Below are positions 16,282 to 29,139 of a stretch of DNA of 32,774 nt, in pieces. The DNA comes from Nemertoderma westbladi (taxonomy: Eukaryota; Xenacoelomorpha; Nemertodermatida; Nemertodermatidae). Positions within the stretch are counted from its first letter, which is position 1; every line of letters starts with the position of its first letter. The notes under the pieces were generated by a model. It had not been told where the DNA came from. It searched no databases and worked only from the letters and a program-made list of their open reading frames with translations. Location: positions 1 through 32,774 of the forward strand of contig JAUCBJ010004603.1 of assembly GCA_032718475.1 (NCBI GenBank), read 5' to 3'. Both the position numbers and the translations under genes were made by a program.

Positions 16282-18527
16282 ATTTACGTATTGCATGGGA
16301 AAAGGTAAATTCGACCATGCTAACTCAATATCAGGAAGAAGTTGTCAGACGACTGAAAGTAACTTATAATGTGCAACCTAGTCAATTATCACAATGGACA
16401 ATTGCAGATGTTACATTCTTTGCATCAGATATTGAGAAATCCATTTATGAAGCGGCTGCCCTTCACTTACCTAAACGAACTGCAACTCGACGACATACCA
16501 AGAATCTTCGCATCAGAGCATCTCCGAAACTAAAGAGCCGTATCAGAACCTGCAGTCAACTATATGACTTATGGAGCAATGATAACAAGAATGAGTCTAG
16601 TATTTACAAACCTGCATATAACGAATCTCGCCGATCAATTAGACGCTTGAAAAACTTTCTTGCAAAGAGTGCACTGGCCACAAAAGTCAAAAAGGAAGCT
16701 GGACTAATGCACAATAACCCGCGGAGATTCTGGAACTACTTCAATAGCAAAGATAAGCCAATAGCTTCGGAAAAAGCTCAATCCGTTATTAAGGAAGAGA
16801 TGAAAAACAATAACAATCCTGATCTCAAACTCAAGGATGAGCTCAACATACTCAAAGCGAATATACAAGAAACCTGTACCACAACCATTCCACCCATTAT
16901 TTCTCCTAGAACTGTTGAACGGGCATTGGAATCTCTAGCGCGTGGCAAACTACCAGATGCCTCCGGTCTAGTTCTAGAGCATTTATTGTGTTTAAATAAA
17001 GAAGTTGCCACGTCATTAATAGCTGACATGTTCAATGTATGTCTCAGATTAGGAGATATCCCAGTTTTGTTTGGGAATACTCTAATAACCAATATTTATA
17101 AAGGAAAGAATCGACCAGTACTTTCATCTAGATCATATAGACCAATATCCACAATTTGCATTTTCGGAAAGATTCTCGAAGGAGTTATACTACATGAATG
17201 CTTCCCAGCCCTATACCAGCTGATACCGAAGGCTCAGCTGGCCTATCAGGCTAAGATTGGTACGGATCTTATCATAGCATCTATTCTGGAATTTTTAAAC
17301 CATCAGAGACAAATCGGCCAAACAATATACGTCTGCCAGCTCGACATACAAAGTGCCTTCGACAATGTAGATTATGTAATTTTGTTCAATGAGTTATCCA
17401 AGCATATTAATCCGCATATTTGCCTAGTGCTTATCAGCTACTACTCTCACACCGTGGGGTTTCTTAAATGCGGTGACTGTATTGACTTAGAGGGCATCAA
17501 ACTCATACGTGGCATTAAACAGGGGTCCCTTCTATCCCCGATATTCTTCAATATTTATACAGGGTGCGTTTTATCCACATTTGAGACACCGGGTGACAGC
17601 TCCAACCTTATTAATCTATGGTTTCAAATAATTGCTTATGCCGACGATATTCTCATATTTGGGAAATCCATAGCAGAATTAGAACATATGATAAGTTTAG
17701 TTAATACAAAGCTTGGTGAAATCAAACTAAATATTGAGCAATCAAAGACAATCTGGACATTCATATTGGGTAAAAATCAACCTGAAAGTTCAGTGCCACT
17801 GTTCCTCAACATTAAACAAAACTTGATATTAGCTGATCCGTTTATCTGCTTTCTTGACTATAAACTGCCAAGAACATCTGGTTCGCAAGTCCTCAACGAA
17901 ATCGTACAGTCAACTACAAGACTAGCCGACGCCTTTCATCGTCGTGGTTGGACTACACGTCATCTGAGTTGCCAAACTGTAGGGCACCTGTGGCGCCTTG
18001 TTGCACTACCATCACTCATACATTCTCTAAAGTACACGATCGGAATGATGACAAAAGAGGAATTAGAAAAACTCGATATCTCGTACAGGAAAGCGCTGCG
18101 TAGTGTCACTCACTTAGGCCCATATGTGGACAATTTGATCATCTACAATTTATTGGACTGTCGGCCATTATCCTGTGAACTGTTTAGGCACAATCTCGGG
18201 GCAATCTTACGGATGAGAGACTGCCCAAACGTGCTGATACAATCTTCACTCACTTACCTCGGGCTAACCAGTAACGCGTCAAACAAATACGCTGGGATTT
18301 TTTCTACGTATGTTAAATCGACACTCCATTATCCTCTGCCGAAACTCTCATCACTTTTAACCTACAGATACAGCAAAGTATCACTTTTGGGAAGAATAGA
18401 TGTGAACTCTCTCACCAACCAACAGTGCATTGCACGGAATTTTATAGTAGAATGTTACAACTCTTCATTGCCAATAACCTTGAAACATGATCGTATTCTA
18501 AATTTTTTTAATGTACATAAACGGTAG
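16278..18527 (+). CDS. LINE reverse transcriptase (5'-truncated element, intact frame)
   Basis: A 749-codon frame runs from ATG 16278 to TAG 18525-18527; the first bases of this ATG come from the satellite, so the start is accidental. The N-terminal endonuclease is missing and the product begins with the linker (AWEKVNSTMLTQYQEEV). Reverse transcriptase blocks, counted from 16278, are SYRPISTI (about 287), CQLDIQSAFDNVDY (about 353), IKQGSLLSPIFF (about 412) and the catalytic AYADDILIF (about 453). A long C-terminal region follows, without a clear zinc knuckle. The SYRPIS, QGSLLSP and YADD forms suit the CR1/I-like group. All of the reverse transcriptase is intact, which suggests a recent insertion, but without its endonuclease it cannot be autonomous. 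Confidence 0.88.
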   Translation: MHLRIAWEKVNSTMLTQYQEEVVRRLKVTYNVQPSQLSQWTIADVTFFASDIEKSIYEAAALHLPKRTATRRHTKNLRIRASPKLKSRIRTCSQLYDLWSNDNKNESSIYKPAYNESRRSIRRLKNFLAKSALATKVKKEAGLMHNNPRRFWNYFNSKDKPIASEKAQSVIKEEMKNNNNPDLKLKDELNILKANIQETCTTTIPPIISPRTVERALESLARGKLPDASGLVLEHLLCLNKEVATSLIADMFNVCLRLGDIPVLFGNTLITNIYKGKNRPVLSSRSYRPISTICIFGKILEGVILHECFPALYQLIPKAQLAYQAKIGTDLIIASILEFLNHQRQIGQTIYVCQLDIQSAFDNVDYVILFNELSKHINPHICLVLISYYSHTVGFLKCGDCIDLEGIKLIRGIKQGSLLSPIFFNIYTGCVLSTFETPGDSSNLINLWFQIIAYADDILIFGKSIAELEHMISLVNTKLGEIKLNIEQSKTIWTFILGKNQPESSVPLFLNIKQNLILADPFICFLDYKLPRTSGSQVLNEIVQSTTRLADAFHRRGWTTRHLSCQTVGHLWRLVALPSLIHSLKYTIGMMTKEELEKLDISYRKALRSVTHLGPYVDNLIIYNLLDCRPLSCELFRHNLGAILRMRDCPNVLIQSSLTYLGLTSNASNKYAGIFSTYVKSTLHYPLPKLSSLLTYRYSKVSLLGRIDVNSLTNQQCIARNFIVECYNSSLPITLKHDRILNFFNVHKR

Positions 18528-18749
18528 TGTGTCCCAGGTCCCACAAACAATAGTGTCAATAAACTGGTAGATTGTTGCCAGCGAATTATATAGTGTAACT
18601 GGTTTTTACTCGCATCGTTGTTTCTAGGGTTGTTTCCTTGGTTTTGTGTAATATTTGTACATATTTTATTTCATTTTTACTGATAATTCAATTAAATGCT
18701 AGCTTGACTAGCGCTTGCGCGCAATTGGCGCGATAAATAAATAAATAAA
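16282..18749 (+). mobile_element. 5'-truncated LINE inserted in the 39-bp satellite
   Basis: The insertion spans from the break in the first satellite unit to the (ATAA)n tail at 18733-18749. Its 3' UTR is about 200 bp. The shared TATGC on either side (16277-16281, 18750-18754) is either a 5-bp target duplication or microhomology from 5' truncation. The satellite sequence is continuous across the insertion. Confidence 0.85.
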
Positions 18750-18752
18750 TAT

Positions 18753-21700
18753 GCGTGCACGCTAGGGGGCGTACTAATTGAGAGTATTTATGAGTGCACG
18801 CTAGGGGGCGTACTAATTGAGTGTATTTATGAGTGCACGCTAGGGGGCATACTAATTGAGTGTATTTATGAGTGCACGCTAGGGGGCGTACTAATTGAGT
18901 GTATTTATGAGTGCACGCTAGGGGGCATACTAATTGAGTGTATTTATGAGTGCACGCTAGGGGGCGTACTAATTGAGTGTATTTATGAGTGCACGCTAGG
19001 GGGCGTACTAATTGAGTGTATTTATGCGTGCACGCTAGGGGGCGTACTAATTGAGTGTATTTATGAGTGCACGCTAGGGGGCGTACTAATTGAGTGTATT
19101 TATGAGTGCACGCTAGGGGGCGTACTAATTGAGAGTATTTATGAGTGCACGCTAGGAGGCGTACTAATTGAGTATTTATGCGTGCACGCTAGGGGGCGTA
19201 CTAATTGAGAGTATTTATGAGTGCACGCTAGGGGGCGTACTAATTGAGTGTATTTATGAGTGCACGCTAGGGGGCGTACTAATTGAGTATTTATGAGTGC
19301 ACGCTTGGGGGCGTACTAATTGAGTGTATTTATGAGTGCACGCTAGGGGGCGTACTAATTGAGTATTTATGAGTGCACGCTAGGAGGCGTACTAATTGAG
19401 AGTATTTATGAGTGCACGCTAGGGGGCGTACTAATTGAGTGTATTTATGAGTGCACGCTAGGAGGCGTACTAATTGAGAGTATTTATGAGTGCACGCTAG
19501 GGGGCGTACTAATTGAGAGTATTTATGAGTGCACGCTAGGGGGCGTACTAATTGAGTGTATTTATGAGTGCACGCTAGGGGGCGTACTAATTGAGTATTT
19601 ATGAGTGCACGCTAGGAGGCGTACTAATTGAGAGTATTTATGAGTGCACGCTAGGAGGCGTACTAATTGAGTGTATTTATGAGTTCACGCTAGGGGGCGT
19701 ACTAATTGAGAGTATTTATGAGTGCACGCTAGGGGGCGTACTAATTGAGTGTATTTATGAGTGCACGCTAGGAGGCGTACTAATTGAGAGTATTTATGAG
19801 TGCACGCTAGGAGGCGTACTAATTGAGAGTATTTATGAGTGCACGCTAGGGGGCGTACTAATTGAGAGTATTTATGAGTGCACGCTAGGGGGCGTACTAA
19901 TTGAGTGTATTTATGAGTGCACGCTAGGAGGCGTACTAATTGAGAGTATTTATGAGTGCACGCTAGGGGGCGTACTAATTGAGAGTATTTATGAGTGCAC
20001 GCTAGGGGGCGTACTAATTGAGTGTATTTATGAGTGCACGCTAGGGGGCGTACTAATTGAGAGTATTTATGAGTGCACGCTAGGGGGCGTACTAATTGAG
20101 TGTATTTATGAGTGCACGCTAGGGGGCGTACTAATTGAGAGTATTTATGAGTGCACGCTAGGGGGCGTACTAATTGAGTGTATTTATGAGTGCACGCTAG
20201 GGGGCGTACTAATTGAGTGTATTTATGAGTGCACGCTAGGGGGCGTACTAATTGAGAGTATTTATGAGTGCACGCTAGGGGGCGTACTAATTGAGTGTAT
20301 TTATGAGTGCACGCTAGGGGGCGTACTAATTGAGAGTATTTATGAGTGCACGCTAGGGGGCGTACTAATTGAGTGTATTTATGAGTGCACGCTAGGGGGC
20401 GTACTAATTGAGTGTATTTATGAGTGCACGCTAGGAGGCGTACTAATTGAGTGTATTTATGAGTGCACGCTAGGGGGCGTACTAATTGAGTGTATTTATG
20501 AGTGCACGCTAGGAGGCGTACTAATTGAGAGTATTTATGAGTGCACGCTAGGAGGCGTACTAATTGAATATATTTATGAGTGCACGCTAGGGGGCGTACT
20601 AATTGAGAGTATTTATGAGTGCACGCTAGGGGGCGTACTAATTGAGTGTATTTATGAGTGCACGCTAGGAGGCGTACTAATTGAGAGTATTTATGAGTGC
20701 ACGCTAGGAGGCGTACTAATTGAATATATTTATGAGTGCACGCTAGGAGGCGTACTAATTGAATATATTTATGAGTGCACGCTAGGGGGCGTACTAATTG
20801 AGAGTATTTATGAGTGCACGCTAGGAGGCGTACTAATTGAATATATTTATGAGTGCACGCTAGGGGGCGTACTAATTGAGAGTATTTATGAGTGCACGCT
20901 AGGAGGCGTACTAATTGAATATATTTATGAGTGCACGCTAGGAGGCGTACTAATTGAATATATTTATGAGTGCACGCTAGGGGGCGTACTAATTGAGAGT
21001 ATTTATGAGTGCACGCTAGGGGGCGTACTAATTGAGAGTATTTATGAGTGCACGCTAGGGGGCGTACTAATTGAGTGTATTTATGAGTGCACGCTAGGGG
21101 GCGTACTAATTGAGAGTATTTATGAGTGCACGCTAGGGGGCGTACTAATTGAGTGTATTTATGAGTGCACGCTAGGGGGCGTACTAATTGAGAGTATTTA
21201 TGAGTGCACGCTAGGGGGCGTACTAATTGAGTGTATTTATGAGTGCACGCTAGGGGGCGTACTAATTGAGTGTATTTATGAGTGCACGCTAGGAGGCGTA
21301 CTAATTGAGTGTATTTATGAGTGCACGCTAGGGGGCGTACTAATTGAGTGTATTTATGAGTGCACGCTAGGAGGCGTACTAATTGAGAGTATTTATGAGT
21401 GCACGCTAGGAGGCGTACTAATTGAATATATTTATGAGTGCACGCTAGGGGGCGTACTAATTGAGAGTATTTATGAGTGCACGCTAGGGGGCGTACTAAT
21501 TGAGTGTATTTATGAGTGCACGCTAGGAGGCGTACTAATTGAGAGTATTTATGAGTGCACGCTAGGGGGCGTACTAATTGAGTGTATTTATGAGTGCACG
21601 CTAGGGGGCGTACTAATTGAGAGTATTTATGAGTGCACGCTAGGGGGCGTACTAATTGAGTGTATTTATGAGTGCACGCTAGGGGGCGTACTAATTGAGT

Positions 21701-24700
21701 GTATTTATGAGTGCACGCTAGGAGGCGTACTAATTGAGAGTATTTATGAGTGCACGCTAGGAGGCGTACTAATTGAATATATTTATGAGTGCACGCTAGG
21801 GGGCGTACTAATTGAGAGTATTTATGAGTGCACGCTAGGGGGCGTACTAATTGAGTGTATTTATGAGTGCACGCTAGGAGGCGTACTAATTGAGAGTATT
21901 TATGAGTGCACGCTAGGAGGCGTACTAATTGAATATATTTATGAGTGCACGCTAGGGGGCGTACTAATTGAGAGTATTTATGAGTGCACGCTAGGGGGCG
22001 TACTAATTGAGAGTATTTATGAGTGCACGCTAGGGGCTAGGGGGCGTACTAATTGAGTGTATTTATGAGTGCACGCTAGGGGGCGTACTAATTGAGAGTA
22101 TTTATGAGTGCACGCTAGGGGGCGTACTAATTGAGAGTATTTATGAGTGCACGCTAGGAGGCGTACTAATTGAGAGTATTTATGAGTGCACGCTAGGAGG
22201 CGTACTAATTGAGAGTATTTATGAGTGCACGCTAGGGGGCGTACTAATTGAGTGTATTTATGAGTGCACGCTAGGGGGCGTACTAATTGAGAGTATTTAT
22301 GAGTGCACGCTAGGAGGCGTACTAATTGAGAGTATTTATGAGTGCACGCTAGGAGGCGTACTAATTGAATATATTTATGAGTGCACGCTAGGGGGCGTAC
22401 TAATTGAGTGTATTTATGAGTGCACGCTAGGGGGCGTACTAATTGAGTGTATTTATGAGTGCACGCTAGGAGGCGTACTAATTGAGAGTATTTATGAGTG
22501 CACGCTAGGGGGCGTACTAATTGAGAGTATTTATGAGTGCACGCTAGGGGGCGTACTAATTGAGAGTATTTATGAGTGCACGCTAGGGGGCGTACTAATT
22601 GAGAGTATTTATGAGTGCACGCTAGGGGGCGTACTAATTGAGAGTATTTATGAGTGCACGCTAGGGGGCGTACTAATTGAGAGTATTTATGAGTGCACGC
22701 TAGGGGGCGTACTAATTGAGAGTATTTATGAGTGCACGCTAGGGGGCGTACTAATTGAGTGTATTTATGAGTGCACGCTAGGGGGCGTACTAATTGAGTG
22801 TATTTATGAGTGCACGCTAGGGGGCTTACTAATTGAGTGTATTTATGAGTGCACGCTAGGGGGCGTACTAATTGAGTGTATTTATGAGTGCACGCTAGGA
22901 GGCGTACTAATTGAGTGTATTTATGAGTGCACGCTAGGGGGCGTACTAATTGAGAGTATTTATGAGTGCACGCTAGGGGGCGTACTAATTGAGTGTATTT
23001 ATGAGTGCACGCTAGGGGGCGTACTAATTGAGTGTATTTATGAGTGCACGCTAGGGGGCGTACTAATTGAGTGTATTTATGAGTGCACGCTAGGGGGCGT
23101 ACTAATTGAGTGTATTTATGAGTGCACGCTAGGAGGCGTACTAATTGAGAGTATTTATGAGTGCACGCTAGGGGGCGTACTAATTGAGAGTATTTATGAG
23201 TGCACGCTAGGGGGCGTACTAATTGAGAGTATTTATGAGTGCACGCTAGGGGGCGTACTAATTGAGAGTATTTATGAGTGCACGCTAGGGGGCGTACTAA
23301 TTGAGAGTATTTATGAGTGCACGCTAGGGGGCGTACTAATTGAGTGTATTTATGAGTGCACGCTAGGGGGCGTACTAATTGAGTGTATTTATGAGTGCAC
23401 GCTAGGAGGCGTACTAATTGAGAGTATTTATGAGTGCACGCTAGGGGGCGTACTAATTGAGTGTATTTATGAGTGCACGCTAGGAGGCGTACTAATTGAG
23501 AGTATTTATGAGTGCACGCTAGGGAGCGTACTAATTGAGAGTATTTATGAGTGCACGCTAGGAGGCGTACTAATTGAATATATTTATGAGTGCACGCTAG
23601 GGAGCGTACTAATTGAGAGTATTTATGAGTGCACGCTAGGGGGCGTACTAATTGAGAGTATTTATGAGTGCACGCTAGGGGGCGTACTAATTGAGAGTAT
23701 TTATGAGTGCACGCTAGGGGGCGTACTAATTGAGTGTATTTATGAGTGCACGCTAGGGGGCGTACTAATTGAGAGTATTTATGAGTGCACGCTAGGGGGC
23801 GTACTAATTGAGAGTATTTATGAGTGCACGCTAGGGGGCGTACTAATTGAGTGTATTTATGAGTGCACGCTAGGAGGCGTACTAATTGAGAGTATTTATG
23901 AGTGCACGCTAGGAGGCGTACTAATTGAATATATTTATGAGTGCACGCTAGGGGGCGTACTAATTGAGTATTTATGAGTGCACGTTAGGGGGCGTACTAA
24001 TTGAGAGTATTTATGAGTGCACGCTAGGAGGCGTACTAATTGAATATATTTATGAGTGCACGCTAGGGGGCGTACTAATTGAGTATTTATGGGTGCACGC
24101 TAGGGGGCGTACTAATTGAGAGTATTTATGAGTGCACGCTAGGGGGCGTACTAATTGAGAGTATTTATGAGTGCACGCTAGGGGGCGTACTAATTGAGAG
24201 TATTTATGAGTGCACGCTAGGGGGCGTACTAATTGAGAGTATTTATGAGTGCACGCTAGGGGGCGTACTAATTGAGAGTATTTATGAGTGCACGCTAGGG
24301 GGCGTACTAATTGAGTGTATTTATGAGTGCACGCTAGGAGGCGTACTAATTGAGAGTATTTATGAGTGCACGCTAGGAGGCGTACTAATTGAATATATTT
24401 ATGAGTGCACGCTAGGGGGCGTACTAATTGAGTATTTATGAGTGCACGTTAGGGGGCGTACTAATTGAGAGTATTTATGAGTGCACGCTAGGAGGCGTAC
24501 TAATTGAATATATTTATGAGTGCACGCTAGGGGGCGTACTAATTGAGTATTTATGGGTGCACGCTAGGGGGCGTACTAATTGAGAGTATTTATGAGTGCA
24601 CGCTAGGGGGCGTACTAATTGAGAGTATTTATGAGTGCACGCTAGGGGGCGTACTAATTGAGAGTATTTATGAGTGCACGCTAGGGGCTAGGGGGCGTAC

Positions 24701-27700
24701 TAATTGAGTGTATTTATGAATGCACGCTAGGGGGCGTACTAATTGAGAGTATTTATGAGTGCACGCTAGGGGGCGTACTAATTGAGAGTATTTATGAGTG
24801 CACGCTAGGAGGCGTACTAATTGAGAGTATTTATGAGTGCACGCTAGGGGCTAGGGGGCGTACTAATTGAGTGTATTTATGAGTGCACGCTAGGGGGCGT
24901 ACTAATTGAGAGTATTTATGAGTGCACGCTAGGGGGCGTACTAATTGAGAGTATTTATGAGTGCACGCTAGGAGGCGTACTAATTGAGAGTATTTATGAG
25001 TGCACGCTAGGAGGCGTACTAATTGAATATATTTATGAGTGCACGCTAGGAGGCGTACTAATTGAGTATTTATGCGTGCACGCTAGGGGGCGTACTAATT
25101 GAGTATATTTATGCGTGCACGCTAGGGGGCGTACTAATTGAGTGTATTTATGAGTGCACGCTAGGGGGCGTACTAATTGAGAGTATTTATGAGTGCACGC
25201 TAGGGGGCGTACTAATTGAGAGTATTTATGAGTGCACGCTAGGGGGCGTACTAATTGAGTGTATTTATGAGTGCACGCTAGGGGGCGTACTAATTGAGAG
25301 TATTTATGAGTGCACGCTAGGGGGCGTACTAATTGAGAGTATTTATGAGTGCACGCTAGGGGGCGTACTAATTGAGAGTATTTATGAGTGCACGCTAGGG
25401 GGCGTACTAATTGAGAGTATTTATGAGTGCACGCTAGGAGGCGTACTAATTGAGTATTTATGAGTGCACGCTAGGGGGCGTACTAATTGAGAGTATTTAT
25501 GAGTGCACGCTAGGGGGCGTACTAATTGAGTGTATTTATGAGTGCACGCTAGGGGGCGTACTAATTGAGAGTATTTATGAGTGCACGCTAGGGGGCGTAC
25601 TAATTGAGAGTATTTATGAGTGCACGCTAGGGGGCGTACTAATTGAGAGTATTTATGAGTGCACGCTAGGGGGCGTACTAATTGAGAGTATTTATGAGTG
25701 CACGCTAGGGGGCGTACTAATTGAGAGTATTTATGAGTGCACGCTAGGGGGCGTACTAATTGAGAGTATTTATGAGTGCACGCTAGGGGGCGTACTAATT
25801 GAGAGTATTTATGCGTGCACGCTAGGGGGCGTACTAATTGAGAGTATTTATGAGTGCACGCTAGGGGGCGTACTAATTGAGTGTATTTATGAGTGCACGC
25901 TAGGGGGCGTACTAATTGAGAGTATTTATGAGTGCACGCTAGGGGGCGTACTAATTGAGAGTATTTATGAGTGCACGCTAGGGGGCGTACTAATTGAGAG
26001 TATTTATGAGTGCACGCTAGGGGGCGTACTAATTGAGAGTATTTATGAGTGCACGCTAGGAGGCGTACTAATTGAGTATTTATGCGTGCACGCTAGGGGG
26101 CGTACTAATTGAGTGTATTTATGCGTGCACGCTAGGGGGCGTACTAATTGAGTGTATTTATGAGTGCACGCTAGGGGGCGTACTAATTGAGAGTATTTAT
26201 GAGTGCACGCTAGGGGGCGTACTAATTGAGAGTATTTATGAGTGCACGCTAGGGGGCGTACTAATTGAGTGTATTTATGAGTGCACGCTAGGGGGCGTAC
26301 TAATTGAGTGTATTTATGCGTGCACGCTAGGGGGCGTACTAATTGAGTGTATTTATGAGTGCACGCTAGGGGGCGTACTAATTGAGTGTATTTATGAGTG
26401 CACGCTAGGGGGCGTACTAATTGAGTGTATTTATGAGTGCACGCTAGGGGGCGTACTAATTGAGTGTATTTATGCGTGCACGCTAGGGGGCGTACTAATT
26501 GAGAGTATTTATGAGTGCACGCTAGGGGTCGTACTAATTGAATATATTTATGAGTGCACGCTAGGGGGCGTACTAATTGAGTGTATTTATGAGTGCACGC
26601 TAGGGGGCGTACTAATTGAGTGTATTTATGCGTGCACGCTAGGGGGCGTACTAATTGAGTGTATTTATGAGTGCACGCTAGGGGGCATACTAATTGAGTG
26701 TATTTATGAGTGCACGCTAGGGGGCGTACTAATTGAGTGTATTTATGAGTGCACGCTAGGGGGCGTACTAATTGAGTGTATTTATGAGTGCACATTAGGG
26801 GGCGTACTAATTGAGTGTATTTATGCGTGCACGCTAGGGGGCGTACTAATTGAGTGTATTTATGAGTGCACGCTAGGGGGCGTACTAATTGAGTGTATTT
26901 ATGAGTGCACGCTAGGGGGCGTACTAATTGAGTGTATTTATGAGTGCACGCTAGGGGGCGTACTAATTGAGTGTATTTATGAGTGCACGCTAGGGGGCGT
27001 ACTAATTGAGTGTATTTATGAGTGCACGCTAGGGGGCGTACTAATTGAGTGTATTTATGAGTGCACGCTAGGAGGCGTACTAATTGAATATATTTATGAG
27101 TGCACGCTAGGAGGCGTACTAATTGAGTATTTATGCGTGCACGCTAGGGGCGTACTAATTGAGTGTATTTCTGCGTGCACACTAGGGGGCATACTAATTG
27201 AGTGTATTTATGAGTGCACGCTAGGGGGCGTACTAATTGAGTGTATTTATGAGTGCACGCTAGGGGGCGTACTAATTGAGTGTATTTATGAGTGCACGCT
27301 AGGGGGCGTACTAATTGAGTGTATTTATGAGTGCACGCTAGGGGGCGTACTAATTGAGTGTATTTATGAGTGCACGCTAGGGGGCGTACTAATTGAGTGT
27401 ATTTATGAGTGCACGCTAGGAGGCGTACTAATTGAATATATTTATGAGTGCACGCTAGGAGGCGTACTAATTGAGTATTTATGCGTGCACGCTAGGGGGC
27501 GTACTAATTGAGTGTATTTATGCGTGCACGCTAGGGGGCGTACTAATTGAGAGTATTTATGAGTGCACGCTAGGGGGCGTACTAATTGAGAGTATTTATG
27601 AGTGCACGCTAGGGGGCGTACTAATTGAGAGTATTTATGAGTGCACGCTAGGGGGCGTACTAATTGAGTGTATTTATGAGTGCACGCTAGGGGGCGTACT

Positions 27701-29088
27701 AATTGAGAGTATTTATGAGTGCATGCTAGGGGGCGTACTAATTGAGAGTATTTATGAGTGCACGCTAGGGGGCGTACTAATTGAGAGTATTTATGAGTGC
27801 ACGCTAGGGGGCGTACTAATTGAGAGTATTTATGAGTGCACGCTAGGAGGCGTACTAATTGAGTATTTATGCGTGCACGCTATGGGGCGTACTAATTGAG
27901 TGTATTTATGCGTGCACGCTAGGGGGCGTACTAATTGAGTGTATTTATGAGTGCACGCTAGGGGGCGTACTAATTGAGAGTATTTATGAGTGCACGCTAG
28001 GGGGCGTACTAATTGAGAGTATTTATGAGTACACGCTAGGGGGCGTACTAATTGAGTGTATTTATGAGTGCACGCTAGGGGGCGTACTAATTGAGTGTAT
28101 TTATGCGTGCACGCTAGGGGGCGTACTAATTGAGTGTATTTATGAGTGCACGCTAGGGGGCGTACTAATTGAGTGTATTTATGAGTGCACGCTAGGGGGC
28201 GTACTAATTGAGTGTATTTATGAGTGCACGCTAGGGGGTGTACTAATTGAGTGTATTTATGAGTGCACGCTAGGGGGCGTACTAATTGAGTGTATTTATG
28301 CGTGCACGCTAGGGGGCGTACTAATTGAGAGTATTTATGAGTGCACGCTAGGGGGCGTACTAATTGAATATATTTATGAGTGCACGCTAGGGGGCGTACT
28401 AATTGAGTGTATTTATGAGTGCACGCTAGGGGGCGTACTAATTGAGTGTATTTATGCGTGCACGCTAGGGGGCGTACTAATTGAGTGTATTTATGAGTGC
28501 ACGCTAGGGGGCATACTAATTGAGTGTATTTATGAGTGCACGCTAGGGGGCGTACTAATTGAGTGTATTTATGAGTGCACGCTAGGGGGCGTACTAATTG
28601 AGTGTATTTATGAGTGCACGTTAGGGGGCGTACTAATTGAGTGTATTTATGCGTGCACGCTAGGGGGTGTACTAATTGAGTGTATTTATGAGTGCACGCT
28701 AGGGGGCGTACTAATTGAGTGTATTTATGAGTTCACGCTAGGGGGCGTACTGATTGAGTGTATTTATGAGTGCATGCTAGGGGGCGTACTAATTGAGTGT
28801 ATTTATGAGTGCACGCTAGGGGCTAGGGGGCGTACTAATTGAGTGTATTTATGAGTGCACGCTAGGGGGCATACTAATTGAGTGTATTTATGAGTGCACG
28901 CTAGGGGGCGTACTAATTGAGTGTATCTATGAGTGCACGCTAGGGGGCGTACTAATTGAGTATTTATGAGTGCACGCTAGGGGGCGTACTAATTGAGAGT
29001 ATTTATGAGTGCACGCTAGGGGGCGTACTAATTGGGTATTTATGAGTGCACGCTAGGGGGCGTACTAATTGAGTGTATTTATGAGTGC
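18753..29088 (+). repeat. 39-bp satellite array, about 265 units
   Basis: The unit is GCACGCTAGGGGGCGTACTA, then ATTGAGAGTATTTATGAGT. All units point the same way. Variation is concentrated in a few positions. The run after CTA is GGGGG or GGAGG. The dinucleotide slot after ATTGA reads GAG, GTG, ATA or is shortened by two bases (37-bp units, for example near 19286, 19596, 25067, 26078, 27476). The base before TGCACGC makes GAGTGCAC or the palindrome GCGTGCACGC. A 7-bp duplication (CTAGGGGCTAGGGGGC) occurs near 22032, 24682, 24847 and 28820. Because 39 is divisible by 3, long ORFs of 13-residue repeats appear on both strands (up to 821 codons), broken only by the 37-bp and 46-bp units. These are not genes. 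CTAGGGGGCG in each unit fits the core of the CTCF motif. Confidence 0.97.
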
Positions 29089-29139
29089 GAACATCATGTT
29101 TTAGCTTTAAAATAATTTATAAATTTTTTACTTTCGTTT

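Noticed and set aside
18660-18752. ATAAATAAATAA run as a poly(A) signal of a host gene
   Set aside because: It is the repetitive 3' tail of the LINE, directly joined to satellite sequence.
19591-22056. 821-codon ORF of 13-residue repeats (with others at 24079, 25062, 25450, 26072, 27471, 27859)
   Set aside because: It is exactly the 39-bp satellite read in one frame. The frame is lost at each 37-bp unit, starts are internal ATGs of the repeat, and variation does not favour silent changes.
26043-26795. 250-codon reverse-strand ORF across the satellite
   Set aside because: Shadow of the same array. Open frames on both strands follow from the unit sequence and its length being divisible by three.
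18753-29088. CRISPR-like array
   Set aside because: Units are contiguous with no unique spacers, the genome is eukaryotic and no cas genes are present.
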